A model generated the notes under the pieces. The model saw nothing but the letters and a program-made list of their open reading frames with translations, did not search any database and had not been told where the DNA came from. The position numbers and the translations under genes were made by a program. 64,000 nt of DNA from Sphingobacteriales bacterium (GTDB lineage Bacteria; Bacteroidota; Bacteroidia; Chitinophagales; Chitinophagaceae): NCBI GenBank assembly GCA_016192105.1, contig JACPUV010000026.1, forward strand, positions 342,378 to 406,377, read 5' to 3'. Shown piece after piece: positions 9,645 to 18,134 of this stretch (the first letter of the stretch is position 1; every line of letters begins with the position of its first letter).

Positions 9645-10691
9645 CTATACAAGGGGTTCCTGCTGGCTCAGGCAATGGAAACTGCCAAGCCCCCAGATAA
9701 TATCAGTGGAATCAATCCCCACCACTTCCCTGCCCGGAAAACAATCCTGGATAATCCGGAGGGCCTTCTCATCCCGGTCCGAACGGAACGTGGGAACGAT
9801 CACAGATCTGTTAGCAATATAAAAATTCGCATACGAGCAGGGCAGCCGCTGGCCTTCATAGACCAGTTCTTCCGGCATGGGCAGCTCAATAATGGTCAGC
9901 TGCTTACCATTCAGCAACCGCATGCTTTTTAATTGACGGAGATTGTGCTGCAGCAATTCGTAGTTCTCATCGTTCTTGTCTTCTTCAATAACGGTAATAA
10001 CTGTATCCTCATTGACAAATCGCACCGTATCATCAATATGCCCGTCGGTATCATCGCCCACTATGCCTTCGTCCACCCAAAGCACCTGTTCCATCCCATA
10101 ATATGCACAAAGGTATTTTTCAATCTGTACTTTATTCAACTGCGGATTCCGGTTGGGGTTCAGCAAGCAGGCGGTGGACGTCATAACCGTTCCGTTCCCG
10201 TTAAATTCCACCGAACCGCCCTCCATCACAATCCCCGGGTGATAGACAGGCATATGGAAATGTTTACCGATCAGCGTCGGTACCACATCATCCAGGTCAT
10301 AGGGAGGGTATTTGTTTCCCCAGGCATTGTAACCCCAGTCCACAATCACTTTTTTGATATCCGCCCCGGGGTTAATTAAGAAGGCCGGTCCGTGATCCCG
10401 GCACCAGGCATCATTCGTAGGGTGAAAAAAAAATTCCACTTTGCTCAGGTCCGCCCCTTCCAGTTGCAGATGCCCGGTAGCAAATGTTTTCATGGCTTCA
10501 TCCGCCACATTGATATTTACTTTCTCCCCCTTCGTCAGTTCTTTAATAAACTTCGAATAAGCAGGGTAAATCGTATCAATCTTACCCGGCCAGGAGGCTT
10601 CCTTATGCGGCCAGCTTAGCCAGGTGGCTGCATGCGGAGCAAATTCCGCCGGAAAATAATAGCCCAGGTCCTTCGGTGTATGTTGTGTCAT
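9645..10691 (-). CDS. aguA: Agmatine deiminase
   Basis: Hydrolyses agmatine to N-carbamoylputrescine and ammonia, in the cytosol. The 348 residues belong to the peptidyl-arginine-deiminase fold. Seen motifs: WCRDHGPAF, MEGGSVEFNGNG, DDTDGHIDDTVRF, and the C-terminal catalytic Cys340 in GSFHCLSQQEP. Length is normal for the family. The start codon overlaps the stop of aguB by one base (TAATG), so the two are translationally coupled. Together they turn agmatine into putrescine, the first half of bacterial polyamine synthesis from arginine. Confidence 0.95.
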   Translation of the reverse strand: MTQHTPKDLGYYFPAEFAPHAATWLSWPHKEASWPGKIDTIYPAYSKFIKELTKGEKVNINVADEAMKTFATGHLQLEGADLSKVEFFFHPTNDAWCRDHGPAFLINPGADIKKVIVDWGYNAWGNKYPPYDLDDVVPTLIGKHFHMPVYHPGIVMEGGSVEFNGNGTVMTSTACLLNPNRNPQLNKVQIEKYLCAYYGMEQVLWVDEGIVGDDTDGHIDDTVRFVNEDTVITVIEEDKNDENYELLQHNLRQLKSMRLLNGKQLTIIELPMPEELVYEGQRLPCSYANFYIANRSVIVPTFRSDRDEKALRIIQDCFPGREVVGIDSTDIIWGLGSFHCLSQQEPLV

Positions 10692-11566
10692 TAATCTTCG
10701 TCAATAAATCTTTGGGTAATGGGGGCATAAGAATCAATTCGCCTGTCACGCATAAATGGCCAGTGTGTTCTGTATTGATCGGTCTTGGCCAGATCCAGTT
10801 CCAGCACAGTAGTCTCCTCCTGTTCATGCGATGCTTTGTAAAGTATCGTCCCAAAAGGATTCGAAACGAATGAACCGCCCCAGAATTTCATGGCGCCGTT
10901 TTGTTCCAGCCCTACCCGGTTCACGCTTACCACGTGCACACCATTCGCCACTGCATGACTGCGTTGAATGGTTTGCCAGGCCCCGTATTGCTCGGTATTG
11001 GTGGCTTCGTCCTGCGCGGTGGCCCATCCGATCGCTGTAGGATAAAACAGGATCTCCGCTCCCATTAAAGCGGTAATCCGGGCGGCTTCCGGGTACCATT
11101 GGTCCCAGCAGATCAATACGCCAATGGTCGCATACCGGGTCTTCCACACTTTATAACCCAGGTCGCCGGGCGTAAAATAGAATTTCTCGTAATACGCAGG
11201 GTCATCCGGGATATGCATTTTCCGGTACTTGCCAAGATAAGAGCCATCCGCATCGATTACAGCCGTGGTATTGTGATAAAGCCCCTGTGCCCTTTTCTCA
11301 AACAGGGAAGCAATGATCACCACGCCCAACTCACCGGCAATTTTTTGCAGGGTTTCCGTGCTGGGGCCGGGAACAGGTTCCGCCAGTTTGAAATGTTCAT
11401 AATCTTCCACATCACAGAAGTACAAAGAAGTGAACAGCTCCTGCAGGCAAACGATCTGTGCCCCCCCTGCCGCCGCTTTTTTCACCCCTTCAATGGCCTT
11501 GGCCAGGTTAGCTTCCCTGCTGCCGGTACAGGACATCTGTACCAGCCCGACATTGACTTTACTCAT
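10691..11566 (-). CDS. aguB: N-carbamoylputrescine amidase
   Basis: Nitrilase-superfamily enzyme that splits N-carbamoylputrescine into putrescine, CO2 and ammonia. The start is taken as the ATG at 11566 (MSKVNVGLVQ). A longer reading back to 11641 would overlap ppc and adds residues unlike the family. The 291 residues show the catalytic triad: Glu43 (CLQELF), Lys116 (KYRKMHIPDD) and Cys153 (LICWDQWYPE). It precedes aguA with a one-base overlap and has a consensus promoter immediately upstream, so the pair is transcribed independently of ppc. Confidence 0.95.
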   Translation of the reverse strand: MSKVNVGLVQMSCTGSREANLAKAIEGVKKAAAGGAQIVCLQELFTSLYFCDVEDYEHFKLAEPVPGPSTETLQKIAGELGVVIIASLFEKRAQGLYHNTTAVIDADGSYLGKYRKMHIPDDPAYYEKFYFTPGDLGYKVWKTRYATIGVLICWDQWYPEAARITALMGAEILFYPTAIGWATAQDEATNTEQYGAWQTIQRSHAVANGVHVVSVNRVGLEQNGAMKFWGGSFVSNPFGTILYKASHEQEETTVLELDLAKTDQYRTHWPFMRDRRIDSYAPITQRFIDED

Positions 11567-11584
11567 AGTGGGTAAATTGAGATG

Positions 11585-11615
11585 CAAAAATAGCAGATAG
11601 AATCCCCTTTTACAA
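11585..11615 (-). promoter_or_regulatory. Promoter of aguB-aguA
   Basis: On the minus strand: TTG (11615-11613), exactly 20 nt, then TATTTTTG (11592-11585), an exact match to the Bacteroidota TAnnTTTG element. Transcription would start about 10 nt before the aguB ATG, so the leader is very short. The element fits in the gap between the ppc stop (11619) and aguB. Confidence 0.6.
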
Positions 11616-11618
11616 TAA

Positions 11619-14198
11619 TCAGGCAGAATTCCTCCCCGCATTGATTATCCCGAATGAACAACGCATCGCCAGCTTCTCATAGGTTTCTTTCACCTGAGCC
11701 GGCGCCCCCTGTTCATCCAGTTCCCGGATCCGGGTCATCGCATATTGCTGGATGGTTACCAGCGGTAATACGATCCGCTCCCGCATTTGTATGGATGCCT
11801 GTTCCACGGGATAATCAGCCATCAGTTCATTGTTGCCCGTGATCTTGAACAGGTATTGTTTCGTAAGCCCGTATTCGTCATGGATCATCTGCCAGAGATC
11901 CCCGAATTGTTTGTGCTGCGCCAGGAAAGCCGTAAGCGGGAAAAAGGATTTCATCATCGCCATCTCGCAGTTATCGAGCAGGGTACGGAAAAACAAGGAC
12001 TGGTGATACAGCTTCTGCAATTGGAGCAGCTTCCCCTTTTTCTCCATGACCTGCAAAGCCGAACCCACCCCGAAATAACCGGTCACATTCTGTTTCAGCT
12101 GGCTCCAGGAACCGGCAAAAGGAATAGCCCGGAGATCTTTTAACGATAATCCCGAAGCAGCGCCCCTTTTAGCGGGGCGGCTGCCGATATTGGTTTCGCT
12201 GTAAAACCGCAGGGGGCTCACCTGCAGTAAATAATCGGCCAGGTAAGGATGATCCCTCAGTGACTTGTACGCATTGAACCCTTCCTGCGCCAGTTCCTGT
12301 ATCAGGGTTTCCTCCCGCTCACTCAGGGTGATATCGCGGCTGGAGAACAGGTCATTGCTGATTCCGGCATTGAGCAGTTGTTCGATATTGAACTGCGCCG
12401 CATCGATCGTTCCGAAATTCGAACTGACCGTCTGTCCCTGTATGGTGAGTTGTATTTCCTTATTGGCAATATTATGTCCCATGGATGCATAAAACTTATG
12501 AGTCTTGCCCCCACCCCGTGAAGGCGGCCCCCCCCGGCCATCGAAGAAGATCACATCCATGCCGTTTTCCCGCGAGATCCGGGTCAGTTCTTCCTTTGCT
12601 TTATAAATGCTCCAGTTCGCCATCAGGTAACCGCCGTCCTTGGTCCCGTCCGAGAAGCCCAGCATGATCGTCTGCCGGTTACCGCGGCGTTTCAAATGTT
12701 CGCGGTACACCGGGTGCGTATATAAAGTATTCATCACAGCTGCCGCCTGTTTCAGGTCATCAATGGTTTCGAAGAGGGGCACGATGTCCACATTCATTTC
12801 TTCCTTCTTCCAGCCGGCCAGCAGGAACAGGCCATAGACTTCCATCGCATTCAGGGCGCTGTTGCACTGGCTGATGATATACCGGTTACATCCATCCGGA
12901 CCATTGTACAGCTGGATTTCCCTGATAATACGAATCGTCTGCAAGGTATCTTTCAGCACCGGGTCATGGATCTTTTCTTCCTCCGGTTGTACTGTTGCTG
13001 CTGCGAGTATATTTATTTTTTCGGGTTCGGAAAGAGCAGTATAATTCTCCGGCAACACATTTCCGGTACCTGCCAGGTCTTCCAGTACTTTCCCGTGAAT
13101 AGCACTGTCCTGCCGGATGTCCAGGGAAGCGAAATGCAACCCAAATACACCGATCTTGTTGATCAGATTATTGACCATGTGCAGGAACAAGCCGTTATGC
13201 TGGTGGACGATGATCTCCCGGATCTGATGCAGGGTGGAAAGGATCTCTGTTGTATTCAGGTTGGTTTTATACCCGGGGATAAAGAGATTGCTGTATAATT
13301 TGTTTTCCAGTTCCTGCAACAGTATATCCACTCCTTCGAATGTGAGCCGCCTCCGCAATTTCCGCACATCCATGTAATAGCACTTGATGATACCTCCGCG
13401 CAGGGCATTGGCTACCTGCAGGGTGGTTTCACTCGTTACATAGGGGTTACCATCACGGTCACCTCCGGGCCAGAAGCCCATCCGGATCACCGGGTTGCTG
13501 CTATGGATAGCGTCCGGGAACTGGCTTTTGAGTACTGTAATAATCTTTCCGGCTGCCGGATAAAAAACATTTTCGAGGTACCAGATCAGGCTGACCGCTT
13601 CATCAAAGGGAGTGGGTTTCTTCTTTTTAAAGAACGGTGTCTTCCCCAATTGCATCAGGTAGGTATTGACCAGGCTGGTGTTGTTCTCCGCCAGGGCTTT
13701 CGAAAGATCATTAATGATCCCCAGTACGGGCCCCGGGTAAAATTGTGTCGGGTGCGCAGTAAGGACAAGGCGTATGGCGAAATCATTCAGCTTGGCAGAG
13801 AGTTCGTCCTGCTTGTTACCCTGGAGTACCTCTGACTCAAGGTGCTTGAGGGATCCTACCCCGTTCAGGTCATTTACAGATTTAAAAGCCGCATCCTCGA
13901 GGGCATCAAAGAGCACCACCTGTCTTTCGATGTATTGCACAAAACGAAAAAGAAGGTCATTCCGTTCATCGGGTTTGGCATAGGTGGTATGCTTATCAAA
14001 AAATTCCTGGATAATTGCGGAAGGGCTTGATTTCCGTTTATACCCTTCCTCACAGTTGTTGGAGAGCAGGGACAATAAAATGCCCGTTTTCTCTATGCGG
14101 TGAAAAGGCAATGAGGTAAAAAGACTGTTGTACAGCTGGAAGCGGATGCCCACTTCATTTCTGAATTGCTGTAAAGCCCTGCCGGAAGGGTGATCCAT
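11619..14198 (-). CDS. ppc: Phosphoenolpyruvate carboxylase
   Basis: Carboxylates PEP to oxaloacetate to refill the TCA cycle. The 859-residue chain is near the usual 870-930. Catalytic His149 lies in VLTAHPTQ (family form TAHPTE). FWPGGDRDGNPYVT, GFSDGTKDGGYL (active-site Lys) and the glycine loop GRGGPPSRGGG are all present. The last residues are NAGRNSA, where most PEPCs end in (Q/R)NTG with a near-invariant final glycine. Minus strand, downstream of the alpha ribosomal operon but separated from it by a terminator. The divergences from the E. coli motifs fit the Bacteroidota branch of the family. Confidence 0.93.
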   Translation of the reverse strand: MDHPSGRALQQFRNEVGIRFQLYNSLFTSLPFHRIEKTGILLSLLSNNCEEGYKRKSSPSAIIQEFFDKHTTYAKPDERNDLLFRFVQYIERQVVLFDALEDAAFKSVNDLNGVGSLKHLESEVLQGNKQDELSAKLNDFAIRLVLTAHPTQFYPGPVLGIINDLSKALAENNTSLVNTYLMQLGKTPFFKKKKPTPFDEAVSLIWYLENVFYPAAGKIITVLKSQFPDAIHSSNPVIRMGFWPGGDRDGNPYVTSETTLQVANALRGGIIKCYYMDVRKLRRRLTFEGVDILLQELENKLYSNLFIPGYKTNLNTTEILSTLHQIREIIVHQHNGLFLHMVNNLINKIGVFGLHFASLDIRQDSAIHGKVLEDLAGTGNVLPENYTALSEPEKINILAAATVQPEEEKIHDPVLKDTLQTIRIIREIQLYNGPDGCNRYIISQCNSALNAMEVYGLFLLAGWKKEEMNVDIVPLFETIDDLKQAAAVMNTLYTHPVYREHLKRRGNRQTIMLGFSDGTKDGGYLMANWSIYKAKEELTRISRENGMDVIFFDGRGGPPSRGGGKTHKFYASMGHNIANKEIQLTIQGQTVSSNFGTIDAAQFNIEQLLNAGISNDLFSSRDITLSEREETLIQELAQEGFNAYKSLRDHPYLADYLLQVSPLRFYSETNIGSRPAKRGAASGLSLKDLRAIPFAGSWSQLKQNVTGYFGVGSALQVMEKKGKLLQLQKLYHQSLFFRTLLDNCEMAMMKSFFPLTAFLAQHKQFGDLWQMIHDEYGLTKQYLFKITGNNELMADYPVEQASIQMRERIVLPLVTIQQYAMTRIRELDEQGAPAQVKETYEKLAMRCSFGIINAGRNSA

Positions 14199-14293
14199 TT
14201 GGTTAGTTTAAAATGTTTCAAAAGGCTATAGCAAGCAGGCCCATGAAAATACTTCATTTACCGGATAGTTCCGTTTATTCTATGGGTAGCTGC

Positions 14294-14326
14294 TAAAAAA
14301 ATGCCCCCGGTCAATCCGGAGGCATT
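14294..14326 (-). terminator. Terminator of the alpha ribosomal operon
   Basis: Read on the minus strand, CCGG-rich arms at 14326-14316 and 14310-14300 form an 11-bp stem with one mismatch and a 5-nt loop, followed by a run of seven T (14300-14294). It lies 25 nt after the rplQ stop. Confidence 0.8.
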
Positions 14327-14351
14327 GGTATCAAACAGATGTTAGCTTTCT

Positions 14352-14840
14352 TTATTCAGCGGCTTTTTCTTCTGTTGCTGTAGCTTCCGTGCCGGCGGCT
14401 TCGGCTTTTTTCTTCGCCCCACCGGAACGGCGTGTTTTCTTCGCTGCTGCTTTCGCTTCCCCTTTACCCTTACCATAGATTTCGTTGAAATCCACCAGTT
14501 CGATCATCGCTGTATCCGCATTATCACCGGGGCGGAAGCCCAGCTTGATGATACGGGTGTAACCACCGGGGCGGCCGGCTACTTTTTCAGCTACTGAACC
14601 GAACAGTTCTTTTACAGCTTCCTTATCCTGGAGGTAACTGAATACCACCCGGCGCTGGTGCGTGGTGTTATCCTTACCCTTGGTGATCAGGGGTTCCACA
14701 TAAACACGCAGGGCTTTCGCCTTAGCGGTTGTGGTAACGATCCGTTTGTGCTGGATCAGCTGGCAGGCCAGGTTGCTCAACAGGGCATCCCTGTGGGCTT
14801 TCTTACGGCCGAGGTTTTTTACTTTGTCTCCGTGACGCAT
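14352..14840 (-). CDS. rplQ: 50S ribosomal protein L17
   Basis: Large-subunit protein, last gene of the alpha operon. The first 115 residues carry the L17 core ([48 protein letters not shown]). They are followed by a tail of about 45 residues rich in Ala, Lys and Glu, giving 162 residues against about 120-130 in E. coli. Such low-complexity tails are common in Bacteroidota L17. It follows rpoA after a 107-bp gap that contains a heptad array. Confidence 0.97.
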   Translation of the reverse strand: MRHGDKVKNLGRKKAHRDALLSNLACQLIQHKRIVTTTAKAKALRVYVEPLITKGKDNTTHQRRVVFSYLQDKEAVKELFGSVAEKVAGRPGGYTRIIKLGFRPGDNADTAMIELVDFNEIYGKGKGEAKAAAKKTRRSGGAKKKAEAAGTEATATEEKAAE

Positions 14841-14898
14841 GACATTAAAATTTAGTTCAGCTGTACCGTGTCAGGAATTACAGCCTACGTTATGAAAA

Positions 14899-14947
14899 GT
14901 ACGAGATACGAAGTACGAAGTACAAAGTATGACTCGTAATTAATTGC
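14899..14947. repeat. Heptad array after the rpoA stop codon
   Basis: Five in-phase 7-nt units at 14899-14933 (GTACGAG, ATACGAA, GTACGAA, GTACAAA, GTATGAC), then TCGTAAT. In the transcribed (minus) direction the array starts directly at the rpoA stop (14948-14950). The ends GTACGAG and ACTCGTA-like bases can pair. Confidence 0.75.
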
Positions 14948-15949
14948 TTAGAACTCGCTCAGGTCGATACCCAGTTTCACCAGGTCCATCCCGAAATGCA
15001 GACCTCTTTCAGTCAGCACCTGCTCAATCTCCGCCAGTGATTTCTGGCCGAAGTTGCGGAACTTCATCAGGTCTTCCTGCTCGTACTGCACCAGTTCACT
15101 CAGGGAGTTGATCTTAGCCGCTTTTAAGCAGTTAAAGGCGCGGACAGACAGGTCGAGATCTTCCAGCGGGGTCTTCAGTACCTTGCGCAGTTGCAGGGTT
15201 TGTTCGTCCACCAGGTCTTCCTTCTTCTCTTCTTTATTATCAAAAGTGATATTCTCGTCCGTGATGATCATCAGGTGCTGAATCAGGATGCGGGAAGCCT
15301 GTTTAACGGCTTCTTCCGGATGGATGGTACCATCTGTGGAAACTTCCATGATCAGTTTTTCGAAGTCGGTGCGTTGCTCCACACGGGTATTCTCGATCGT
15401 GTACTTCACATTCTTGATGGGAGTAAAGATGGAATCGATCGGGATATAACCCAGCGGTGCATCCTTGGGTTTGTTGTCCTCAGCGGGTACATAACCGCGG
15501 CCTTTGCCGATGGTCAGTTCAATGTCCATCCGGGAAGAAGAATCCAGGGTACAGATCAGCAGGTCCGGGTTCATCACCTGGAAGGTCTGTGTGCCTTCGC
15601 CGATCATACCCGCTGTGAATTCTGTCCGGTTCTTTATGGATAAAATGATCTTTTCGTTCGCTACTTCATGATCCGCGATCTTTTTGAAGCGAACCTGTTT
15701 CAGGTTCAGGAAAATTTCCACCACGTCTTCGCTGATCCCTTTCATGGTTGCGAATTCATGATCCACCCCTTCGATCTTCACACCGATGATTGCATAACCT
15801 TCGAGTGAACTCAGCAATACACGGCGAAGTGCATTACCGATGGTTACACCATAACCGGGCTCCAGGGGACGAAACTCAAACTGAGCTTCAAAATCCGTAG
15901 CCTTTTGCAGAATAATCTTATCAGGTTTTTGGAAATTGAGGATTGCCAT
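14948..15949 (-). CDS. rpoA: DNA-directed RNA polymerase subunit alpha
   Basis: Assembly platform of RNA polymerase. The 333 residues comprise the N-terminal dimerisation domain (about 1-235, with RPLEPGYGVTIGNALRRVLL) and a C-terminal domain. The latter has the helix-hairpin-helix segment LSVRAFNCLKAAKI and the end FGQKSLAEIEQVL, the DNA/regulator contact module. Length matches the family. It lies between rpsD and rplQ as in most bacteria, with heptad-array gaps on both sides. Confidence 0.98.
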   Translation of the reverse strand: MAILNFQKPDKIILQKATDFEAQFEFRPLEPGYGVTIGNALRRVLLSSLEGYAIIGVKIEGVDHEFATMKGISEDVVEIFLNLKQVRFKKIADHEVANEKIILSIKNRTEFTAGMIGEGTQTFQVMNPDLLICTLDSSSRMDIELTIGKGRGYVPAEDNKPKDAPLGYIPIDSIFTPIKNVKYTIENTRVEQRTDFEKLIMEVSTDGTIHPEEAVKQASRILIQHLMIITDENITFDNKEEKKEDLVDEQTLQLRKVLKTPLEDLDLSVRAFNCLKAAKINSLSELVQYEQEDLMKFRNFGQKSLAEIEQVLTERGLHFGMDLVKLGIDLSEF

Positions 15950-15990
15950 ATTTTACGCTTTAATTTTAAATGGTTGTGAAAGAAAGTTTC

Positions 15991-16048
15991 GAGTTGCGGG
16001 CTGCGAGCTGCGAGACGCATAGTTCGCAACTCATAACTCACAGCTATT
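15991..16048. repeat. Palindromic heptad array after the rpsD stop codon
   Basis: Eight units in exact 7-nt phase from 15991 to 16046. The first unit GAGTTGC (15991-15997) is the exact reverse complement of the sixth, GCAACTC (16026-16032). GAG/GGC units fill the left arm and complementary CTC units the right, so the transcript can fold back on itself. The array touches the rpsD stop (16049-16051). Confidence 0.8.
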
Positions 16049-16654
16049 TTACTTGCTGTATAACTCGACGATCAGTTGTTCCTTGATATTCTCCGGAACA
16101 CTCTCCCTTTCAGGATACGTAATGAAAGTACCTTTGAACTCGGTTTCATTCCAATCCACCCAGCTGAATTTGGGGTTCTTGGGACGTACCACACTGGTGA
16201 TAGACGTTCTTTCTTTGCTGCCGTCCTTGATCGTGACAACGTCACCGGGATGGAGCTGGAAAGAAGGTACATTCACCACTTCACCGTTTACTTCGATGTG
16301 TTTGTGGCTGACGAGTTGGCGGGCAGCAGGACGGCTCGGCGCGATACCCATCCGGAACACGGTATTGTCCAGGCGGGCTTCCAGTAACTTAATGAGGTTT
16401 TCACCTGTTACCCCTTTCAGGCGGGCGGCTTCCTCAAATGTTTTACGGAATTGTTTTTCCAGTACACCGTACGTGTATTTGGCTTTTTGTTTTTCGCGGA
16501 GCTGCAGGGCGTATTCCCCTAAGGTTTTACGCTTGCGTTTTTCTCCATGCTGACCGGGAGGGTTACTGTTTTTACCCAACCATTTACCATTGCCTAAAAT
16601 AGGCTCTCCAAAAATGCGGGAAATCTTGGTCTTGGGACCATTGTACCTTGCCAT
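16049..16654 (-). CDS. rpsD: 30S ribosomal protein S4
   Basis: Primary 16S rRNA binder of the small subunit and, in E. coli, translational repressor of the alpha operon. The 201 residues include the N-terminal RNA-binding part (MARYNGPKTKISRIFGEPI) and the S4 domain (LEARLDNTVFRMGIAPSRPA, then HKHIEVNGEVVN). There is no zinc-type cysteine set at the N-terminus. Normal length. It lies between rpsK and rpoA on the minus strand; the 192-bp gap upstream of it holds a heptad hairpin. Confidence 0.98.
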   Translation of the reverse strand: MARYNGPKTKISRIFGEPILGNGKWLGKNSNPPGQHGEKRKRKTLGEYALQLREKQKAKYTYGVLEKQFRKTFEEAARLKGVTGENLIKLLEARLDNTVFRMGIAPSRPAARQLVSHKHIEVNGEVVNVPSFQLHPGDVVTIKDGSKERTSITSVVRPKNPKFSWVDWNETEFKGTFITYPERESVPENIKEQLIVELYSK

Positions 16655-16770
16655 AATCTTACTTTCATTTAAGCTTTTTTAGAAACCGGTACGCAGATCA
16701 GTAAAAAGCTTTAAAAAAATCAATCTGGTACCCTTTTTAAAATGAAACCAATTTGGCTCAACTATTTTAA

Positions 16771-16846
16771 ATACGAGGTACGAACTACGAAGTACGAGAG
16801 TGGCTCCGGCGGGATGCGTACTTCGTACTTTGTATTTCGTACTTAC
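16771..16846. repeat. Palindromic heptad array after the rpsK stop codon
   Basis: Four units at 16771-16798 (ATACGAG, GTACGAA, CTACGAA, GTACGAG). After an 18-nt spacer come four units at 16817-16844 (CGTACTT twice, TGTATTT, CGTACTT), which are reverse complements in register with the first set. The result is a long imperfect hairpin. It ends two bases before the rpsK stop codon. Confidence 0.8.
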
Positions 16847-17257
16847 TTATACTCTTCTCTTCTTGGGCGGACGGCAACCATTGTGCGGCAGCGGGGTTAC
16901 GTCCTTTATCATCACCACTTCAATACCGGATTGTGACAGGGAGCGGATCGCACCTTCACGGCCGGCACCGGGGCCTTTTACATATACATCCACTCTCTTC
17001 AGACCTGCGTCAAATGCAGTTTTAGCCGCATCTGCTGCTGCCATCTGTGCTGCATACGGCGTGTTCTTTTTGGAACCCCTGAAGCCCATTTTACCCGCGC
17101 TGCTCCAGGAAATAAGCTGGCCTGACTTGTTGGTAAGGCTGATGATAATGTTGTTGAATGTGGCAGAAATGTGGGCGTCACCATAGGCGTCCACTTTTAC
17201 CACTCTTTTTTTGGCCGCCGCTTTCGCGCTGGGGGCCTGTTGTTGTGCTTTTGCCAT
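16847..17257 (-). CDS. rpsK: 30S ribosomal protein S11
   Basis: Small-subunit platform protein next to the Shine-Dalgarno cleft of 16S rRNA. The start is the ATG at 17257 ([12 protein letters not shown]); the open frame continues upstream without a family-like sequence. The 136 residues have an Ala/Lys/Gln-rich N-terminal extension, then the S11 core ([50 protein letters not shown]) and the conserved end [10 protein letters not shown]. It sits between rpsM and rpsD. Confidence 0.98.
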   Translation of the reverse strand: MAKAQQQAPSAKAAAKKRVVKVDAYGDAHISATFNNIIISLTNKSGQLISWSSAGKMGFRGSKKNTPYAAQMAAADAAKTAFDAGLKRVDVYVKGPGAGREGAIRSLSQSGIEVVMIKDVTPLPHNGCRPPKKRRV

Positions 17258-17396
17258 AATTTTTGAACCGAGGTAGTCGTTATGTTTTAAAATCCCCCGT
17301 CTGAAACGGGGCTGAATCAACCCTCCTGCTGACCTACGAAGCGATCCGGAACTGATTCATAAACTGTAAGTCTATATAAAAGCCTGGGCTGTGATT

Positions 17397-17447
17397 GACG
17401 AGTTAGGGAATATTAGCTCCCGGCTCGTGGTTCTCAGCTCGCGGCTA
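17397..17447. repeat. Heptad array after the rpsM stop codon
   Basis: Seven in-phase units at 17397-17445, four of them ending in GC after a leading T (TATTAGC, TCCCGGC, TCTCAGC, TCGCGGC). ACGAG (17398-17402) with CTCGT (17424-17428) and GGGA (17406-17409) with TCCC (17418-17421) give an imperfect hairpin. The array abuts the rpsM stop (17448-17450). Confidence 0.75.
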
Positions 17448-17828
17448 TTACTTCTTAGGTGCCTTCTTTTTACCCGCAACCGTCTTCCTCTTACCTTTCC
17501 GGGTACGGCTGTTGGTTTTGGTACGCTGACCACGAACGGGCAGGCCCTTCCGGTGACGCAGCCCCCTGTAACAGGCGATATCCAGCAAACGCTTGATACT
17601 CATCTGAACTTCAGAGCGAAGCTGTCCTTCCACTTTCAGCTCTTCCGTAATGGTATTACGGATCAGGTTCAGTTCATCATCATTCCACTCATTCACTTTC
17701 TTGTTGCGGTCAATACTATTCTTATCCAGAATGTATTTAGCAGTGGAGGGGCCGATACCATATATATAGGTAAGGCCAATTTCGCCTCTTTTATTTTTGG
17801 GTAAATCAACACCGGCAATACGAGCCAT
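17448..17828 (-). CDS. rpsM: 30S ribosomal protein S13
   Basis: Head protein of the small subunit that contacts P-site tRNA and 50S L5. The 126 residues begin [19 protein letters not shown] and have [14 protein letters not shown], a helix-hairpin-helix type segment. The conserved [20 protein letters not shown] follows, before a basic tail of about 20 residues ([15 protein letters not shown]). Length is slightly above the E. coli protein because of that tail. It follows rpmJ in the operon. Confidence 0.98.
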   Translation of the reverse strand: MARIAGVDLPKNKRGEIGLTYIYGIGPSTAKYILDKNSIDRNKKVNEWNDDELNLIRNTITEELKVEGQLRSEVQMSIKRLLDIACYRGLRHRKGLPVRGQRTKTNSRTRKGKRKTVAGKKKAPKK

Positions 17829-17873
17829 AGTCTGTTATTATTTAAAACTTTAGTTATTACATTTTACTGAAGC

Positions 17874-17948
17874 TTCGAGTGGCGAGTTACGAGTTACGGG
17901 TTTACCATTTAAGGACCCGCAGCTAGTGACTCAGGACTCGCAACTATC
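17874..17948. repeat. Palindromic heptad array after the rpmJ stop codon
   Basis: Four units NNCGAGT-like at 17874-17901 (TTCGAGT, GGCGAGT, TACGAGT, TACGGGT). After a 13-nt spacer, four units at 17915-17942 (ACCCGCA, GCTAGTG, ACTCAGG, ACTCGCA) are largely complementary to them. ACCCGCA pairs with TACGGGT through one G-U. The array runs up to the rpmJ stop (17949-17951). Confidence 0.8.
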
Positions 17949-18065
17949 TTATCCCTGGCGCTGCTTGAAGCGGGGATTCTTTTTGTTGATCACATACAGC
18001 TTGCCTTTACGACGTACAATTTTACAGTCAACGCTGCGCTTTTTGATGGATGCTCTTACTTTCAT
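17949..18065 (-). CDS. rpmJ: 50S ribosomal protein L36
   Basis: A 38-codon gene, [19 protein letters not shown] followed by [19 protein letters not shown], which is the L36 sequence. Of the four zinc ligands of the C-type form, only the Cys14 position is kept; the others are replaced (Arg, Asn, Lys), so this is the zinc-free (C-minus) variant. It lies between infA and rpsM as in most bacteria and is flanked on both sides by heptad-array gaps. Confidence 0.96.
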   Translation of the reverse strand: MKVRASIKKRSVDCKIVRRKGKLYVINKKNPRFKQRQG

Positions 18066-18076
18066 ATTTATTTAGC

Positions 18077-18134
18077 TTTGAGCTTTGAGCTACGAGTTTC
18101 GAGCCCGCGACTCGTTACTCTCAGCTCTTGGCTG
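18077..18134. repeat. Heptad array after the infA stop codon
   Basis: Eight in-phase units at 18077-18132: TTTGAGC twice, TACGAGT, TTCGAGC, then CCGCGAC, TCGTTAC, TCTCAGC, TCTTGGC. ACGAGT in the left half pairs with ACTCGT in the right half. It starts, in the transcribed direction, at the infA stop (18135-18137). Confidence 0.8.
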
